Below, piece by piece: positions 35,014 to 42,348 of a DNA stretch of 64,000 nucleotides. The DNA lies in NCBI RefSeq assembly GCF_025917685.1, contig NZ_CP089518.1, forward strand, positions 1,737,001 through 1,801,000, read 5' to 3'. The DNA is from Bacillus cereus (lineage in GTDB: Bacteria > Bacillota > Bacilli > Bacillales > Bacillaceae_G). The first letter of the stretch is position 1. Each line of letters begins with the position of its first letter. A model generated the notes under the pieces. The model did not search any database, was not told the origin of the DNA, and worked only from the letters and a program-made list of their open reading frames with translations. Made by a program: the position numbers and the translations under genes.

Positions 35014-36261
35014 ATGGACATTAACAATTTAATCATTGAAAATATGGATAACCCTCATGAGTTGGAAAAAATGTATAGAAAAGACCCGAAAGCTTTTAAA
35101 AAGTCATTCTCACAAGTATGGGAACAAAATCCTGGTTCTCAGATTCTTGGTGCTTGGTATGAAAGGTTGCATTTTAAGGAGAAGGCAAATACAGAAAAAA
35201 CATCTTTATTTCAAAAGGGTTTCTTATTCATGGGCCTTTTAGCTATTCTGGCCGGGATAAGCACCAGAATCATTTTCCACTTTGTCGAACAGGGTGCAAT
35301 TGCTCCAATTAACTTGGCTTTTGGTGTAATTCCCTTTATTGTCACTTATTTTGTTTACAATAATACTCCGAAAAAAAGTATTATTTATTCCCTTGTAGCG
35401 TTGTTCTTAATTTCCGGGTTGTATCTTAATATGTTGCCATTAAATGATAAAGACAGTATTATCCTTGTTTATTTACATCTTCCTATATTGTTATGGGTCT
35501 TAGTAGGGCTTGCATTTACGGGAAATGAATATTCAAAGGGTAGTACAAGATTAGCCTATATTAAGTTTAATTTGGAATATTGTCTTCTCTACGCCAGCAT
35601 GGCAGTGAGCGGAATGGTATTAGCTGTATTGACTATGCGGTTATTTATCTTTGTTGACTTGGATATAGGAGAATTCTATTTTAGTAATGTTGTTTTATTT
35701 GGTGCTGCTGCTCTCGCTATTGTGGCTGCATACTTGGTATCGACGAATCTTAAACTTGCTAAAAATATTACACCATACATATCTAAAATTTTTAGTCCTC
35801 TCGTCCTGATCACATTGTTGATCTATCTTATAACGGTTATATGGGTCGGGAAAAACCCGTTCTTGGACCGCAATTTCCTAATGGCGTTCAACGGAATACT
35901 CCTTGGTGTATTGGCTGTCACCATATTTTCCATTGTTGAGAGTGACTCAGACGAGAAAAAGAACATTTCAGATTATATCAATTTTGCCTTAATTGTTCTT
36001 GCGCTTATTATTGATACTGTAGCTCTGTCAGCCATCGTATTCAGACTTTCTTCTTACGGGATTACACCTAATAGACTTGCTGTTTTAGGGGTAAACATAC
36101 TGATTTGGGCAAATCTAATTTGGATTATGTTTTCCTATATGCGTTTTCTACAAAACAAATCAGGACCGACAACTATCCAAGATGCCGTTACGAAGTATTT
36201 GCCAATCTACGGACTTTGGGCTGCTTTCGTTATATTTACTTTTCCTATAATTTTTAATTAG
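35014..36261 (+). CDS. Multi-pass membrane protein, DUF4153-like
   Basis: 415 residues: a soluble head of about 60 residues (DNPHELEKMYRKDPKAF), then roughly 11 membrane segments. The motif SAIVFRLSSYGITPNRLAVL, with its Tyr-Gly-hydrophobic-Thr/Pro-x-Arg core, is the hallmark I associate with DUF4153 proteins; function unknown. ATG 35014 is chosen since AGAGGAGGT sits seven bases before; ATG 35008 would be one base from it. Codon use is slightly richer in G and C (GGCCGG, GGGCTT) than its neighbours, compatible with later acquisition. It stands alone between terminators. Confidence 0.75.
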   Translation: MDINNLIIENMDNPHELEKMYRKDPKAFKKSFSQVWEQNPGSQILGAWYERLHFKEKANTEKTSLFQKGFLFMGLLAILAGISTRIIFHFVEQGAIAPINLAFGVIPFIVTYFVYNNTPKKSIIYSLVALFLISGLYLNMLPLNDKDSIILVYLHLPILLWVLVGLAFTGNEYSKGSTRLAYIKFNLEYCLLYASMAVSGMVLAVLTMRLFIFVDLDIGEFYFSNVVLFGAAALAIVAAYLVSTNLKLAKNITPYISKIFSPLVLITLLIYLITVIWVGKNPFLDRNFLMAFNGILLGVLAVTIFSIVESDSDEKKNISDYINFALIVLALIIDTVALSAIVFRLSSYGITPNRLAVLGVNILIWANLIWIMFSYMRFLQNKSGPTTIQDAVTKYLPIYGLWAAFVIFTFPIIFN

Positions 36262-36315
36262 AAAGGTTTTGTTAACGTAACGACAAGTTAATCTTCTATA
36301 ATCAATAAAATCCTT

Positions 36316-36352
36316 AAAGTCGCTATTATACATGGGTGTATAATAGCGACTT
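36316..36352 (+). terminator. Terminator after the DUF4153-like gene
   Basis: AAAGTCGCTATTATAC pairs with GTATAATAGCGACTT, followed by ATTTT. Confidence 0.8.
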
Positions 36353-36403
36353 ATTTTCATTACGTCTGTAGTATCAGTTATTTCATTTTCTATAATTTCT
36401 CGA

Positions 36404-36434
36404 CAAAAAAACGTCCTGAATTAGGACGTTTTTT
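36404..36434. terminator. Terminator of the leftward exporter gene
   Basis: AAAAAAACGTCCTGA/TTAGGACGTTTTTT; works leftward (T-tract on the minus strand) and rightward. Confidence 0.8.
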
Positions 36435-36435
36435 A

Positions 36436-37401
36436 TTATGTATATTGCTGCTTCTTCTTAATAAGTAATAATACTTGTGACACACAAGCTAGTACTGGTA
36501 GTTCTATTAATGGCCCAATAACTAATGCAAGTGCAATAAGAGGCTCATCTGGAAAAGCAGTCACAGCAATAGCAAGTGCAACAGGTGAGTTTCTCGCTAA
36601 CGTTGTTAAGCTTAGGCTGACAGTGTCTTCATAGGATAAATGCATCATACGTCCTACAAACTGTCCTAGTATAAAGTTAATCATGAAGAACAGTAATACT
36701 GGTATAAGTAACAATAAAACAACATTCATATTTTGTAATAAGTACTTACCTTGTGAGGCAAACATCGCTACTATTGCTAAACTTAAAAATACAATTTGAG
36801 CAGAGCTGAAAAACGGAATGAGTTTATTCTCAAGTGTTTCAGCTTTTTTCACTTTATGCATAATGAATTTTGTAGCGTGCGCAAGTAAAAATGGTAAGAC
36901 GATTACGATAACAATACTTTCTACTAAAACAGAAACCGCTACAGTCTTCATTACACCAGCAAATAAAAATAAATAAATTGGAAGCAGTAATACTTGTAAA
37001 ATTAAATTTACGGGTAAAATTGCTGTAGAAAGTGCTACATTTCCTTTCGCTATTTCAGTAAATATTAAGTACCAATCTGTACATGGAGTAACCATCAACA
37101 TTATAAATCCAACCCAAAGTGCTGGGTGATCTGAAAGAAATAATGCTCCTAATCCCCAAGCAAGGAAAGGTGTCCATATAAAGTTAATACCTAGGCTTGT
37201 TCCAGCGAATTTTAAGTTGCGGAATCCATTTTTTATTTCTTTCAACGGGATGCTGAGGAATAATCCATATAGCATGAAAAATAAGAAGGGGACAATAAAT
37301 TTGTCTGAATACATATGTATGACGTTAAATTGTCCAAGTATGATGCCGCATATAACAGCAAAAAGAATAATAAAAGTTTGAATCTTTTCTATAGTGCTCA
37401 T
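36436..37401 (-). CDS. ACR3 / SLC10-superfamily transporter (possible arsenite exporter)
   Basis: 321 residues with ten membrane segments. MVTPCTDWYLIFTEIAKGN resembles the conserved Cys-containing PCT segment of ACR3 arsenite exporters, and SLTTLARNSPVALAIAV resembles the second conserved ARNS/P segment of that superfamily. No arsR or arsC adjoins it, so the arsenite role rests on the motif alone; a bile-acid/organic anion symporter is the alternative. No operator for ArsR was seen. Divergent from azoR with about 290 bases between. Confidence 0.78.
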   Translation of the reverse strand: MSTIEKIQTFIILFAVICGIILGQFNVIHMYSDKFIVPFLFFMLYGLFLSIPLKEIKNGFRNLKFAGTSLGINFIWTPFLAWGLGALFLSDHPALWVGFIMLMVTPCTDWYLIFTEIAKGNVALSTAILPVNLILQVLLLPIYLFLFAGVMKTVAVSVLVESIVIVIVLPFLLAHATKFIMHKVKKAETLENKLIPFFSSAQIVFLSLAIVAMFASQGKYLLQNMNVVLLLLIPVLLFFMINFILGQFVGRMMHLSYEDTVSLSLTTLARNSPVALAIAVTAFPDEPLIALALVIGPLIELPVLACVSQVLLLIKKKQQYT

Positions 37402-37531
37402 GAATAAATCCTTTCTAAATATGAATTTTCCTCTCTAAGTTTATTATACAAGTAATAAAGTCGTATTTGGTGTTCAATTGTATTTTAGTTAATGTTTTTA
37501 ATTCGAGATTTATTTTTTTATTAAAAGTTAC

Positions 37532-37560
37532 TTGACTAAAGTAAGTGACTATATTACAAT
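37532..37560 (+). promoter_or_regulatory. Sigma-A promoter of azoR
   Basis: TTGACT (37532-37537), 17 bases, TACAAT (37555-37560). Confidence 0.75.
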
Positions 37561-37567
37561 CACTTAC
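37541..37567. promoter_or_regulatory. Operator candidate over the azoR promoter
   Basis: GTAAGTGA and TCACTTAC form perfect 8-base arms 11 bases apart, covering the spacer and the -10. The position suggests repression. MarR/HxlR regulators (YodB, MhqR) control azoreductases in Bacillus subtilis; which family acts here is inference. Confidence 0.6.
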
Positions 37568-37694
37568 ATAAGGTAATTAAATAACAAAAAGTTTTAGTCA
37601 GCTTTATTTAAGGTATCAACTGGAACTTTTTATTAGAATAAGAATTTTTATGATGATGAATAATGAATATGATAAGAAAGTTTAGGTGAAGAGA

Positions 37695-38387
37695 ATGGGA
37701 CTATTTAGCTCATTATTTGGTAAAAAAGAAGAAAATACAAAAGTAGAGGGGAATAAAAAAATGTCAAAAGTATTATTCGTAAAAGCAAACGATCGTCCAG
37801 TGGAGCAAGCAATTAGTTCAAAAATGTATGAAACATTTGTAAGTACTTATAAAGAAGCTAATCCAAATACAGAAATTACAGAGTTAGATTTATTTGCATT
37901 AGATCTTCCTTATTACGGAAATATCGCTATTTCAGGTGGATACAAACGTAGTCAAGGTATGGAGTTAACAGCTGAAGAAGAGAAGGCTGTTGCTACAGTA
38001 GATCAATATTTAAATCAGTTTTTAGAAGCCGATAAAGTTGTATTCGCGTTCCCACTATGGAACTTTACAGTACCAGCACCGTTAATCACATATATTTCAT
38101 ACTTATCTCAAGCTGGAAAAACGTTTAAATATACAGCAAATGGTCCAGAAGGTTTAGCTGGTGGTAAGAAAGTAGTTGTATTAGGTGCTCGTGGTTCAGA
38201 TTACTCTTCAGAACAAATGGCTCCTATGGAAATGGCAGTTAATTACGTAACAACTGTACTTGGATTCTGGGGAATTACAAATCCAGAGACAGTTGTAATT
38301 GAAGGACACAATCAATATCCAGATCGATCACAACAAATTGTTGAAGAAGGTTTAGAGAACGTCAAGAAAGTAGCGGCGAAATTTTAA
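37695..38387 (+). CDS. azoR: FMN-dependent NADH-azoreductase with N-terminal extension
   Basis: Flavodoxin-like enzyme that reduces azo dyes and quinones with NADH, protecting against quinone stress. FMN-binding blocks: VFAFPLWNFTVPAPLI and VVLGARGSDYSS. AzoR proteins usually start at MSKVLFVKAN (ATG 37761, 208 residues). Here an in-frame ATG at 37695 with AGGTGAAGAG adds 22 residues (MGLFSSLFGKKEENTKVEG and so on), a Lys-rich leader with a short hydrophobic face; both starts have ribosome sites (AGAGGGGAAT before 37761), so two forms are possible. A palindrome overlaps the promoter. A terminator follows. Confidence 0.88.
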   Translation: MGLFSSLFGKKEENTKVEGNKKMSKVLFVKANDRPVEQAISSKMYETFVSTYKEANPNTEITELDLFALDLPYYGNIAISGGYKRSQGMELTAEEEKAVATVDQYLNQFLEADKVVFAFPLWNFTVPAPLITYISYLSQAGKTFKYTANGPEGLAGGKKVVVLGARGSDYSSEQMAPMEMAVNYVTTVLGFWGITNPETVVIEGHNQYPDRSQQIVEEGLENVKKVAAKF

Positions 38388-38401
38388 TTAATAGTAAATG
38401 T

Positions 38402-38434
38402 AAAAACCAACATGGATGACCATGTTGGTTTTTT
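38402..38434 (+). terminator. Terminator after azoR
   Basis: AAAACCAACATGG pairs with CCATGTTGGTTTT, followed by TT. Confidence 0.88.
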
Positions 38435-38495
38435 AGTCTATTTCTATGTTAAAAAATGTATATTTATAAAATAAATGAAAAGTTTGAAAATAGTA

Positions 38496-38524
38496 TTGCA
38501 AAATATTATATATCAAACTATAAT
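38496..38524 (+). promoter_or_regulatory. Sigma-A promoter of brnQ
   Basis: TTGCAA (38496-38501), 17 bases, TATAAT (38519-38524). Confidence 0.72.
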
Positions 38525-38553
38525 GAGTTCAAGAATAGTTGATACTTAAATTA

Positions 38554-38568
38554 AATATTCAGAAAATT
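38554..38568. promoter_or_regulatory. CodY box in the brnQ leader
   Basis: AATATTCAGAAAATT differs from the CodY consensus AATTTTCWGAAAATT at one base. It is about 25-40 bases after the predicted start point, where CodY would act as a roadblock when branched-chain amino acids are abundant. Confidence 0.72.
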
Positions 38569-38621
38569 CAATTAGTTAAAATTGGAAAATGAGATAAGGA
38601 AATTTGAATGGGGGTTATATT

Positions 38622-39980
38622 ATGGCGAATAAAGTACCGTTTTCGTTCATAGTAGTTATTGGATTAATGTTATTTGCACTATTTTTTGGAGCAGGAAATT
38701 TAATTTTCCCGGCAATGCTTGGTCAATCGGCAGGAGAAAATGTATGGATTGCTAACGCTGGATTTTTAGTAACTGGTGTTGGATTACCATTACTAGGTGT
38801 ACTAGCATTTGGTTTTTCAGGTAAAGATGATTTACAGTCATTAGCAAGTCGTGCTCACCCAGTGTTCGGGATTGTGTTTACAACAGTTTTATACTTAGCG
38901 ATCGGTCCGTTATTTGCAATACCGAGAACAGGAAATGTATCTTATGAAATTGGTCTTAAGCCGTTTATGCCAGAGGGATTAGGTTCTACACCTTTAATTC
39001 TTTTCACAATTGTATTCTTTAGCATCACTTGTTTTTTTTCGCTAAATCCCGCGAAAATTGTCGATATTGTTGGAAAAATCTTAACGCCAATTAAATTAAC
39101 ATTCATCGGTATTTTAGTAATCGTTGCTTTTATTCACCCGATTGGAGAAATGCAAGCACCAGTTGAAGCTTATACATCACACGCATTCTTTAAAGGATTC
39201 CAAGAAGGATACTTAACGATGGACACGCTTGCATCATTCGTATTCGGAATCATCATCATTAATGCAATTAAAGAAAAAGGTGCGAAAACGAAAACGCAAA
39301 TTATGGTCGTTTGTGCAAAAGCGACAATCATTGCAGCATCTATTTTAGCAATTATCTATACAGCTCTTTCTTATATGGGTGCTTCAAGTGTTGCAAAGCT
39401 TGGACATTTAGAGAACGGCGGAGAAGTATTAGCGAAAGTTTCTAACTACTATTTTGGATCATATGGTGGAGTATTATTAGGATTAATGATTACAGTAGCT
39501 TGTTTAACAACTAGTGTAGGACTTGTATCAGCATGTTCTTCATTCTTCCATAAGTTATTCCCAAATGTTTCTTACAAAGCAATTGCAGTCACGCTATGTG
39601 TATTTAGTGCAATTGTTGCAAACGTAGGATTAACACAATTAATCGCAGTTTCTGTTCCAGTATTAACAGCAATTTATCCACTAGCAATCGTATTGATTTT
39701 CTTAACATTCTTCCATTCATTATTCAAAGGAAGAGCTGAAGTTTATCAAGTGAGCTTAACTGTAACATTTATTATCAGCTTATTCGATGGATTAAGTGCA
39801 GCTGGAGTTAACATTGAAGTAGTAAGCCAAGTGTTCACTAAATTCCTTCCGATGCAGGAAGTAGGATTAGGCTGGATCTTCCCAGCGATTATCGGTGGAT
39901 TTATCGGGTACGGTATTAGTGTTCTAAAAGTGAAAAATCAAGTTCAACCAGCAGCTAGAGCGAATAAGAAAATAGGTTAA
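38622..39980 (+). CDS. brnQ: Branched-chain amino acid transporter (LIVCS family)
   Basis: Membrane symporter importing leucine, isoleucine and valine with sodium or protons. Family marks: FALFFGAGNLIFPAMLGQ in the first segment and ACLTTSVGLVSACSSFFHK in the middle; about 12 membrane segments in 452 residues. ATG 38622 has GGGGGTT eight bases before; ATG 38604 lacks one. The CodY box in the leader supports the substrate. A terminator follows. Other brnQ paralogues usually exist in this group, so the number cannot be given. Confidence 0.93.
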   Translation: MANKVPFSFIVVIGLMLFALFFGAGNLIFPAMLGQSAGENVWIANAGFLVTGVGLPLLGVLAFGFSGKDDLQSLASRAHPVFGIVFTTVLYLAIGPLFAIPRTGNVSYEIGLKPFMPEGLGSTPLILFTIVFFSITCFFSLNPAKIVDIVGKILTPIKLTFIGILVIVAFIHPIGEMQAPVEAYTSHAFFKGFQEGYLTMDTLASFVFGIIIINAIKEKGAKTKTQIMVVCAKATIIAASILAIIYTALSYMGASSVAKLGHLENGGEVLAKVSNYYFGSYGGVLLGLMITVACLTTSVGLVSACSSFFHKLFPNVSYKAIAVTLCVFSAIVANVGLTQLIAVSVPVLTAIYPLAIVLIFLTFFHSLFKGRAEVYQVSLTVTFIISLFDGLSAAGVNIEVVSQVFTKFLPMQEVGLGWIFPAIIGGFIGYGISVLKVKNQVQPAARANKKIG

Positions 39981-39984
39981 ATAT

Positions 39985-40017
39985 AAAAAGTTATAGACTT
40001 GTTTCTATAACTTTTTT
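39985..40017 (+). terminator. Terminator after brnQ
   Basis: AAAAAGTTATAGA pairs with TCTATAACTTTTT. Confidence 0.8.
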
Positions 40018-40065
40018 TGTTACTATTAATAAGGATAGAAAAAATAAAGTAGTAGGGGAAATAGA

Positions 40066-40485
40066 ATGAAAAAAACAATTGATCATATCGGCATCGCAGT
40101 TCGAGATATAGATAGTACGATACGTTTTTATGAAAAGGTATTGTTAGGAACTTTAATAGATCGTTACGTAAGTGAGGCACCAGGCGTTGAAAGTGAAGTG
40201 GCTATTCTTGAAGTAGATGGCGATAGAATTGAATTACTTGCGCCTACGAATAATACGACATCTCCAATAGCCCGATTTATTAAACAAAAAGGTAAAGGCG
40301 TTCATCACGTTGCGTATCGTGTAGATGATTTAGATGTAGCTTTAGAAGAGTTAAAAGAACAAGGTATTCGAACGTTAGAACATACACTTCGAATGAATAA
40401 ACATGGTAGGCGATTAATTTACCTTAACCCAGCAGATACTGAAGGGACAATTATTGAGTATTGTGATTATCCGGAAGAGAAATAA
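40066..40485 (+). CDS. mce: Methylmalonyl-CoA epimerase (VOC family)
   Basis: Interconverts the epimers of methylmalonyl-CoA in propionate/succinate metabolism. Metal ligands of the VOC fold appear in DHIGIAVRD, the middle GKGVHHVAYRVDDL and the closing GTIIEYCDYPEE (Glu). 139 residues is usual. TAGGGGAAA precedes ATG 40066. The last 126 coding bases plus the terminator recur at 41784-41963 after the next gene with about 88% identity. No mutase gene adjoins it here; it may lie elsewhere. Confidence 0.88.
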   Translation: MKKTIDHIGIAVRDIDSTIRFYEKVLLGTLIDRYVSEAPGVESEVAILEVDGDRIELLAPTNNTTSPIARFIKQKGKGVHHVAYRVDDLDVALEELKEQGIRTLEHTLRMNKHGRRLIYLNPADTEGTIIEYCDYPEEK

Positions 40486-40503
40486 AAGAAGTATATTTTT
40501 GAG

Positions 40504-40533
40504 AAAGGTGTTACGTACTAACGTAGCACCTTT
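40504..40533 (+). terminator. Hairpin after mce (copy 1)
   Basis: AAAGGTGTTACGT/ACGTAGCACCTTT with a five-base loop. Confidence 0.65.
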
Positions 40534-40733
40534 AAATATATGTATTTGTGTGGAGTGACAAAAAAGTTATACATTTTATAAGAAAGTCATATCTTATACT
40601 AAGATGAAAATTAGCTGATTATTCTCTTTTTCCATAGCAACATGTTAAAGGGGAATAGTAGTTTGTAACCAACTATATATTTTTAGGCAATTAATATAAA
40701 TAGTTAATTTCATGTATTGGAGAGTGGTTATCT

Positions 40734-41747
40734 GTGGAGATTTCAAATAGTGCTGAAAATTATAACGTATTATTTGTTAAATCTGGTGCTTCTGTATATT
40801 TTCCGGTGCTAGAGGAATCTATATTTAATAGTTTGACAAAAGCAATTGGTAATGTAACGATGGTAACATACGAAAATTTGGTGAAAACAGCTTTAAAGAT
40901 ACAACCGTCTCTCATTATTGTATTCCATGGTTTTGAAGAAGGGATAACTAAGGGGATACAAGAATTAAAGCAATATAAATTTAAGACTGCACTCTGGCTT
41001 ACAGATGATCCTTACTTTACAGATGTGACGAAAAACTTAGTGCTTGATTATGATTATGTTTTTACACAAGATACAGGATGTATTGATTTTTATAAAGATT
41101 TAGGCTGTGATAATGTATATTACTTGCCTTTAGCGGCCGAACCTCCTTTATATACGCCGATACTTACGGAAGAGGAATACGCATTTGATATTAGTTTCAT
41201 AGGGACTGCTTTTGATAATCGGCTCGCGTTTATTGATTCAATTGCAGAGTACTTAGTGACTAAAAACACTCTAATTATAGGATGTAATTGGGATAGACTA
41301 AAAAGTTATGAGTTATTGAAGGATAAAATTTTACTTTTACCATTTTTGGTTTATAAAAATAGTATGGGATATTACAAAAAAAGTAAAATTAACATTAATA
41401 TACATCGTTCGATAGAGGATTTAACATTTAATATAAATAAAGTAAAAATAAATGCTTGTTCCATTAATAATCGTACATTCGAAATAGCTAGTACAGGTGC
41501 TTTTCAAATGACGGATATTCGTTCAGACTTGGAAAAGTGCTATATTCCAGGGGCACAAATTGAGACATTTACTTCATCGGTTGATTTTATAGAGAAAGCA
41601 GAAAGATATTTAGTGAATCCGGCACAAAGAAAGAAAATTGCGATGGAAGGACTTAAGAGAACGCTAATCGAACATACATATGATAAAAGGGTAAAACAGT
41701 TGTTAAAAATAATTGAAAGTAACCCTAAAAAAGAAAATGAAATTTAA
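40734..41747 (+). CDS. CgeB-like glycosyltransferase-type protein
   Basis: 337 residues resembling the CgeB family (spore maturation; GT4-like fold): early VLFVKSGASVYFPVLEES, then LWLTDDPYF, FTQDTGCIDFYKDLG, and a C-terminal NRTFEIASTGAFQMTD (sugar-nucleotide site) and RYLVNPAQRKKIAMEGL. No signal peptide. It would add sugars to a spore-surface or cell-surface acceptor; substrate unknown. The start is GTG 40734 with GGAGAGTGG seven bases before. It is inserted between mce and a truncated mce copy, so it appears to have arrived by recombination with DNA carrying another mce allele. AT content is higher than nearby. Confidence 0.78.
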   Translation: MEISNSAENYNVLFVKSGASVYFPVLEESIFNSLTKAIGNVTMVTYENLVKTALKIQPSLIIVFHGFEEGITKGIQELKQYKFKTALWLTDDPYFTDVTKNLVLDYDYVFTQDTGCIDFYKDLGCDNVYYLPLAAEPPLYTPILTEEEYAFDISFIGTAFDNRLAFIDSIAEYLVTKNTLIIGCNWDRLKSYELLKDKILLLPFLVYKNSMGYYKKSKININIHRSIEDLTFNINKVKINACSINNRTFEIASTGAFQMTDIRSDLEKCYIPGAQIETFTSSVDFIEKAERYLVNPAQRKKIAMEGLKRTLIEHTYDKRVKQLLKIIESNPKKENEI

Positions 41748-41762
41748 AAATAGGGAAAGGAT

Positions 41763-41915
41763 ATGTTGAAACACAACATATTTAAAGAACAAGGTATTCG
41801 AGCGTTAGAGCATATACTTCGAATGAATAAACATAGCAGAAGGTTAATATATCTTAACCCGGCAGATACAGAAGGAACAATCATTGAGTACTGTGATTAT
41901 CCAGAAGAGAAATAA
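41763..41915 (+). pseudogene. Truncated second copy of mce (3' end only)
   Basis: From 41784 to 41963 the sequence aligns without gaps to 40354-40533 (offset 1430 bases); I count 21 mismatches in 180, mostly at third codon positions. The encoded tail differs from intact Mce in three of 42 residues, so the two alleles evolved as working genes before this one was truncated. An ATG at 41763 is by chance in frame (50 codons, weak site), so a short peptide could be made, but it lacks the N-terminal metal site and cannot be an epimerase. Confidence 0.85.
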
Positions 41916-41933
41916 AAGAAGGATATTTTTTTA

Positions 41934-41965
41934 AAAGGTGTTACGTACTAACGTATCACCTTTTT
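41934..41965 (+). terminator. Hairpin after the truncated mce (copy 2)
   Basis: AAAGGTGTTACGT/ACGTATCACCTTT, the duplicated terminator, here followed by a TTTATTT tail. Confidence 0.65.
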
Positions 41966-41971
41966 ATTTAT

Positions 41972-42070
41972 CCCGCTATTTGTGGGCAGTAAGACTCCCA
42001 CCTCAAAAGCTGGCGAATGTGAGGGAGTTAGGTGGGGGAAGGGCAAAAAAACCACTGATTAAAGTTTTAC
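41972..42070 (+). repeat. bcr1-like interspersed element, short copy (99 bp) with TTTAT flanks
   Basis: Runs from CCCGCTATTTGTGGGCAGTA to ACTGATTAAAGTTTTAC and is flanked by TTTAT at 41967-41971 and 42071-42075. It is homologous, in opposite orientation, to 44000-44146 but lacks about 50 internal bases. Size class, group restriction and TTTAT flanks fit my recollection of the Bacillus cereus-group bcr1 element; the consensus could not be compared here. Confidence 0.7.
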
Positions 42071-42128
42071 TTTATGTATTTCACATTTTCTTCACAAATG
42101 ATTCACGATAACTTTTCTTTTTTAGAAA

Positions 42129-42156
42129 CTTACAAAAATATATTTTGTGCTATAAT
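42129..42156 (+). promoter_or_regulatory. Possible promoter of ycnJ-ycnI
   Basis: CTTACA (42129-42134), 16 bases, TATAAT (42151-42156), leaving a leader of about 190 bases with no evident regulatory motif. Confidence 0.45.
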
Positions 42157-42348
42157 AATAATCGACTTTAAAAATATAAGTAATGTCTGTGAGGATAGTT
42201 ACTATTATATTAGAAGTATAGAGGTGAGGAATTAATAGAGAGTGATACTATATAGATCCTTATACTTAATCAGGTTAATAGTTTAGCGGAGAATAAAATT
42301 CAAGAAGTAAAGTAATGAAAGTGTAGTGACGAAAAAGAAAGAAGTGAA

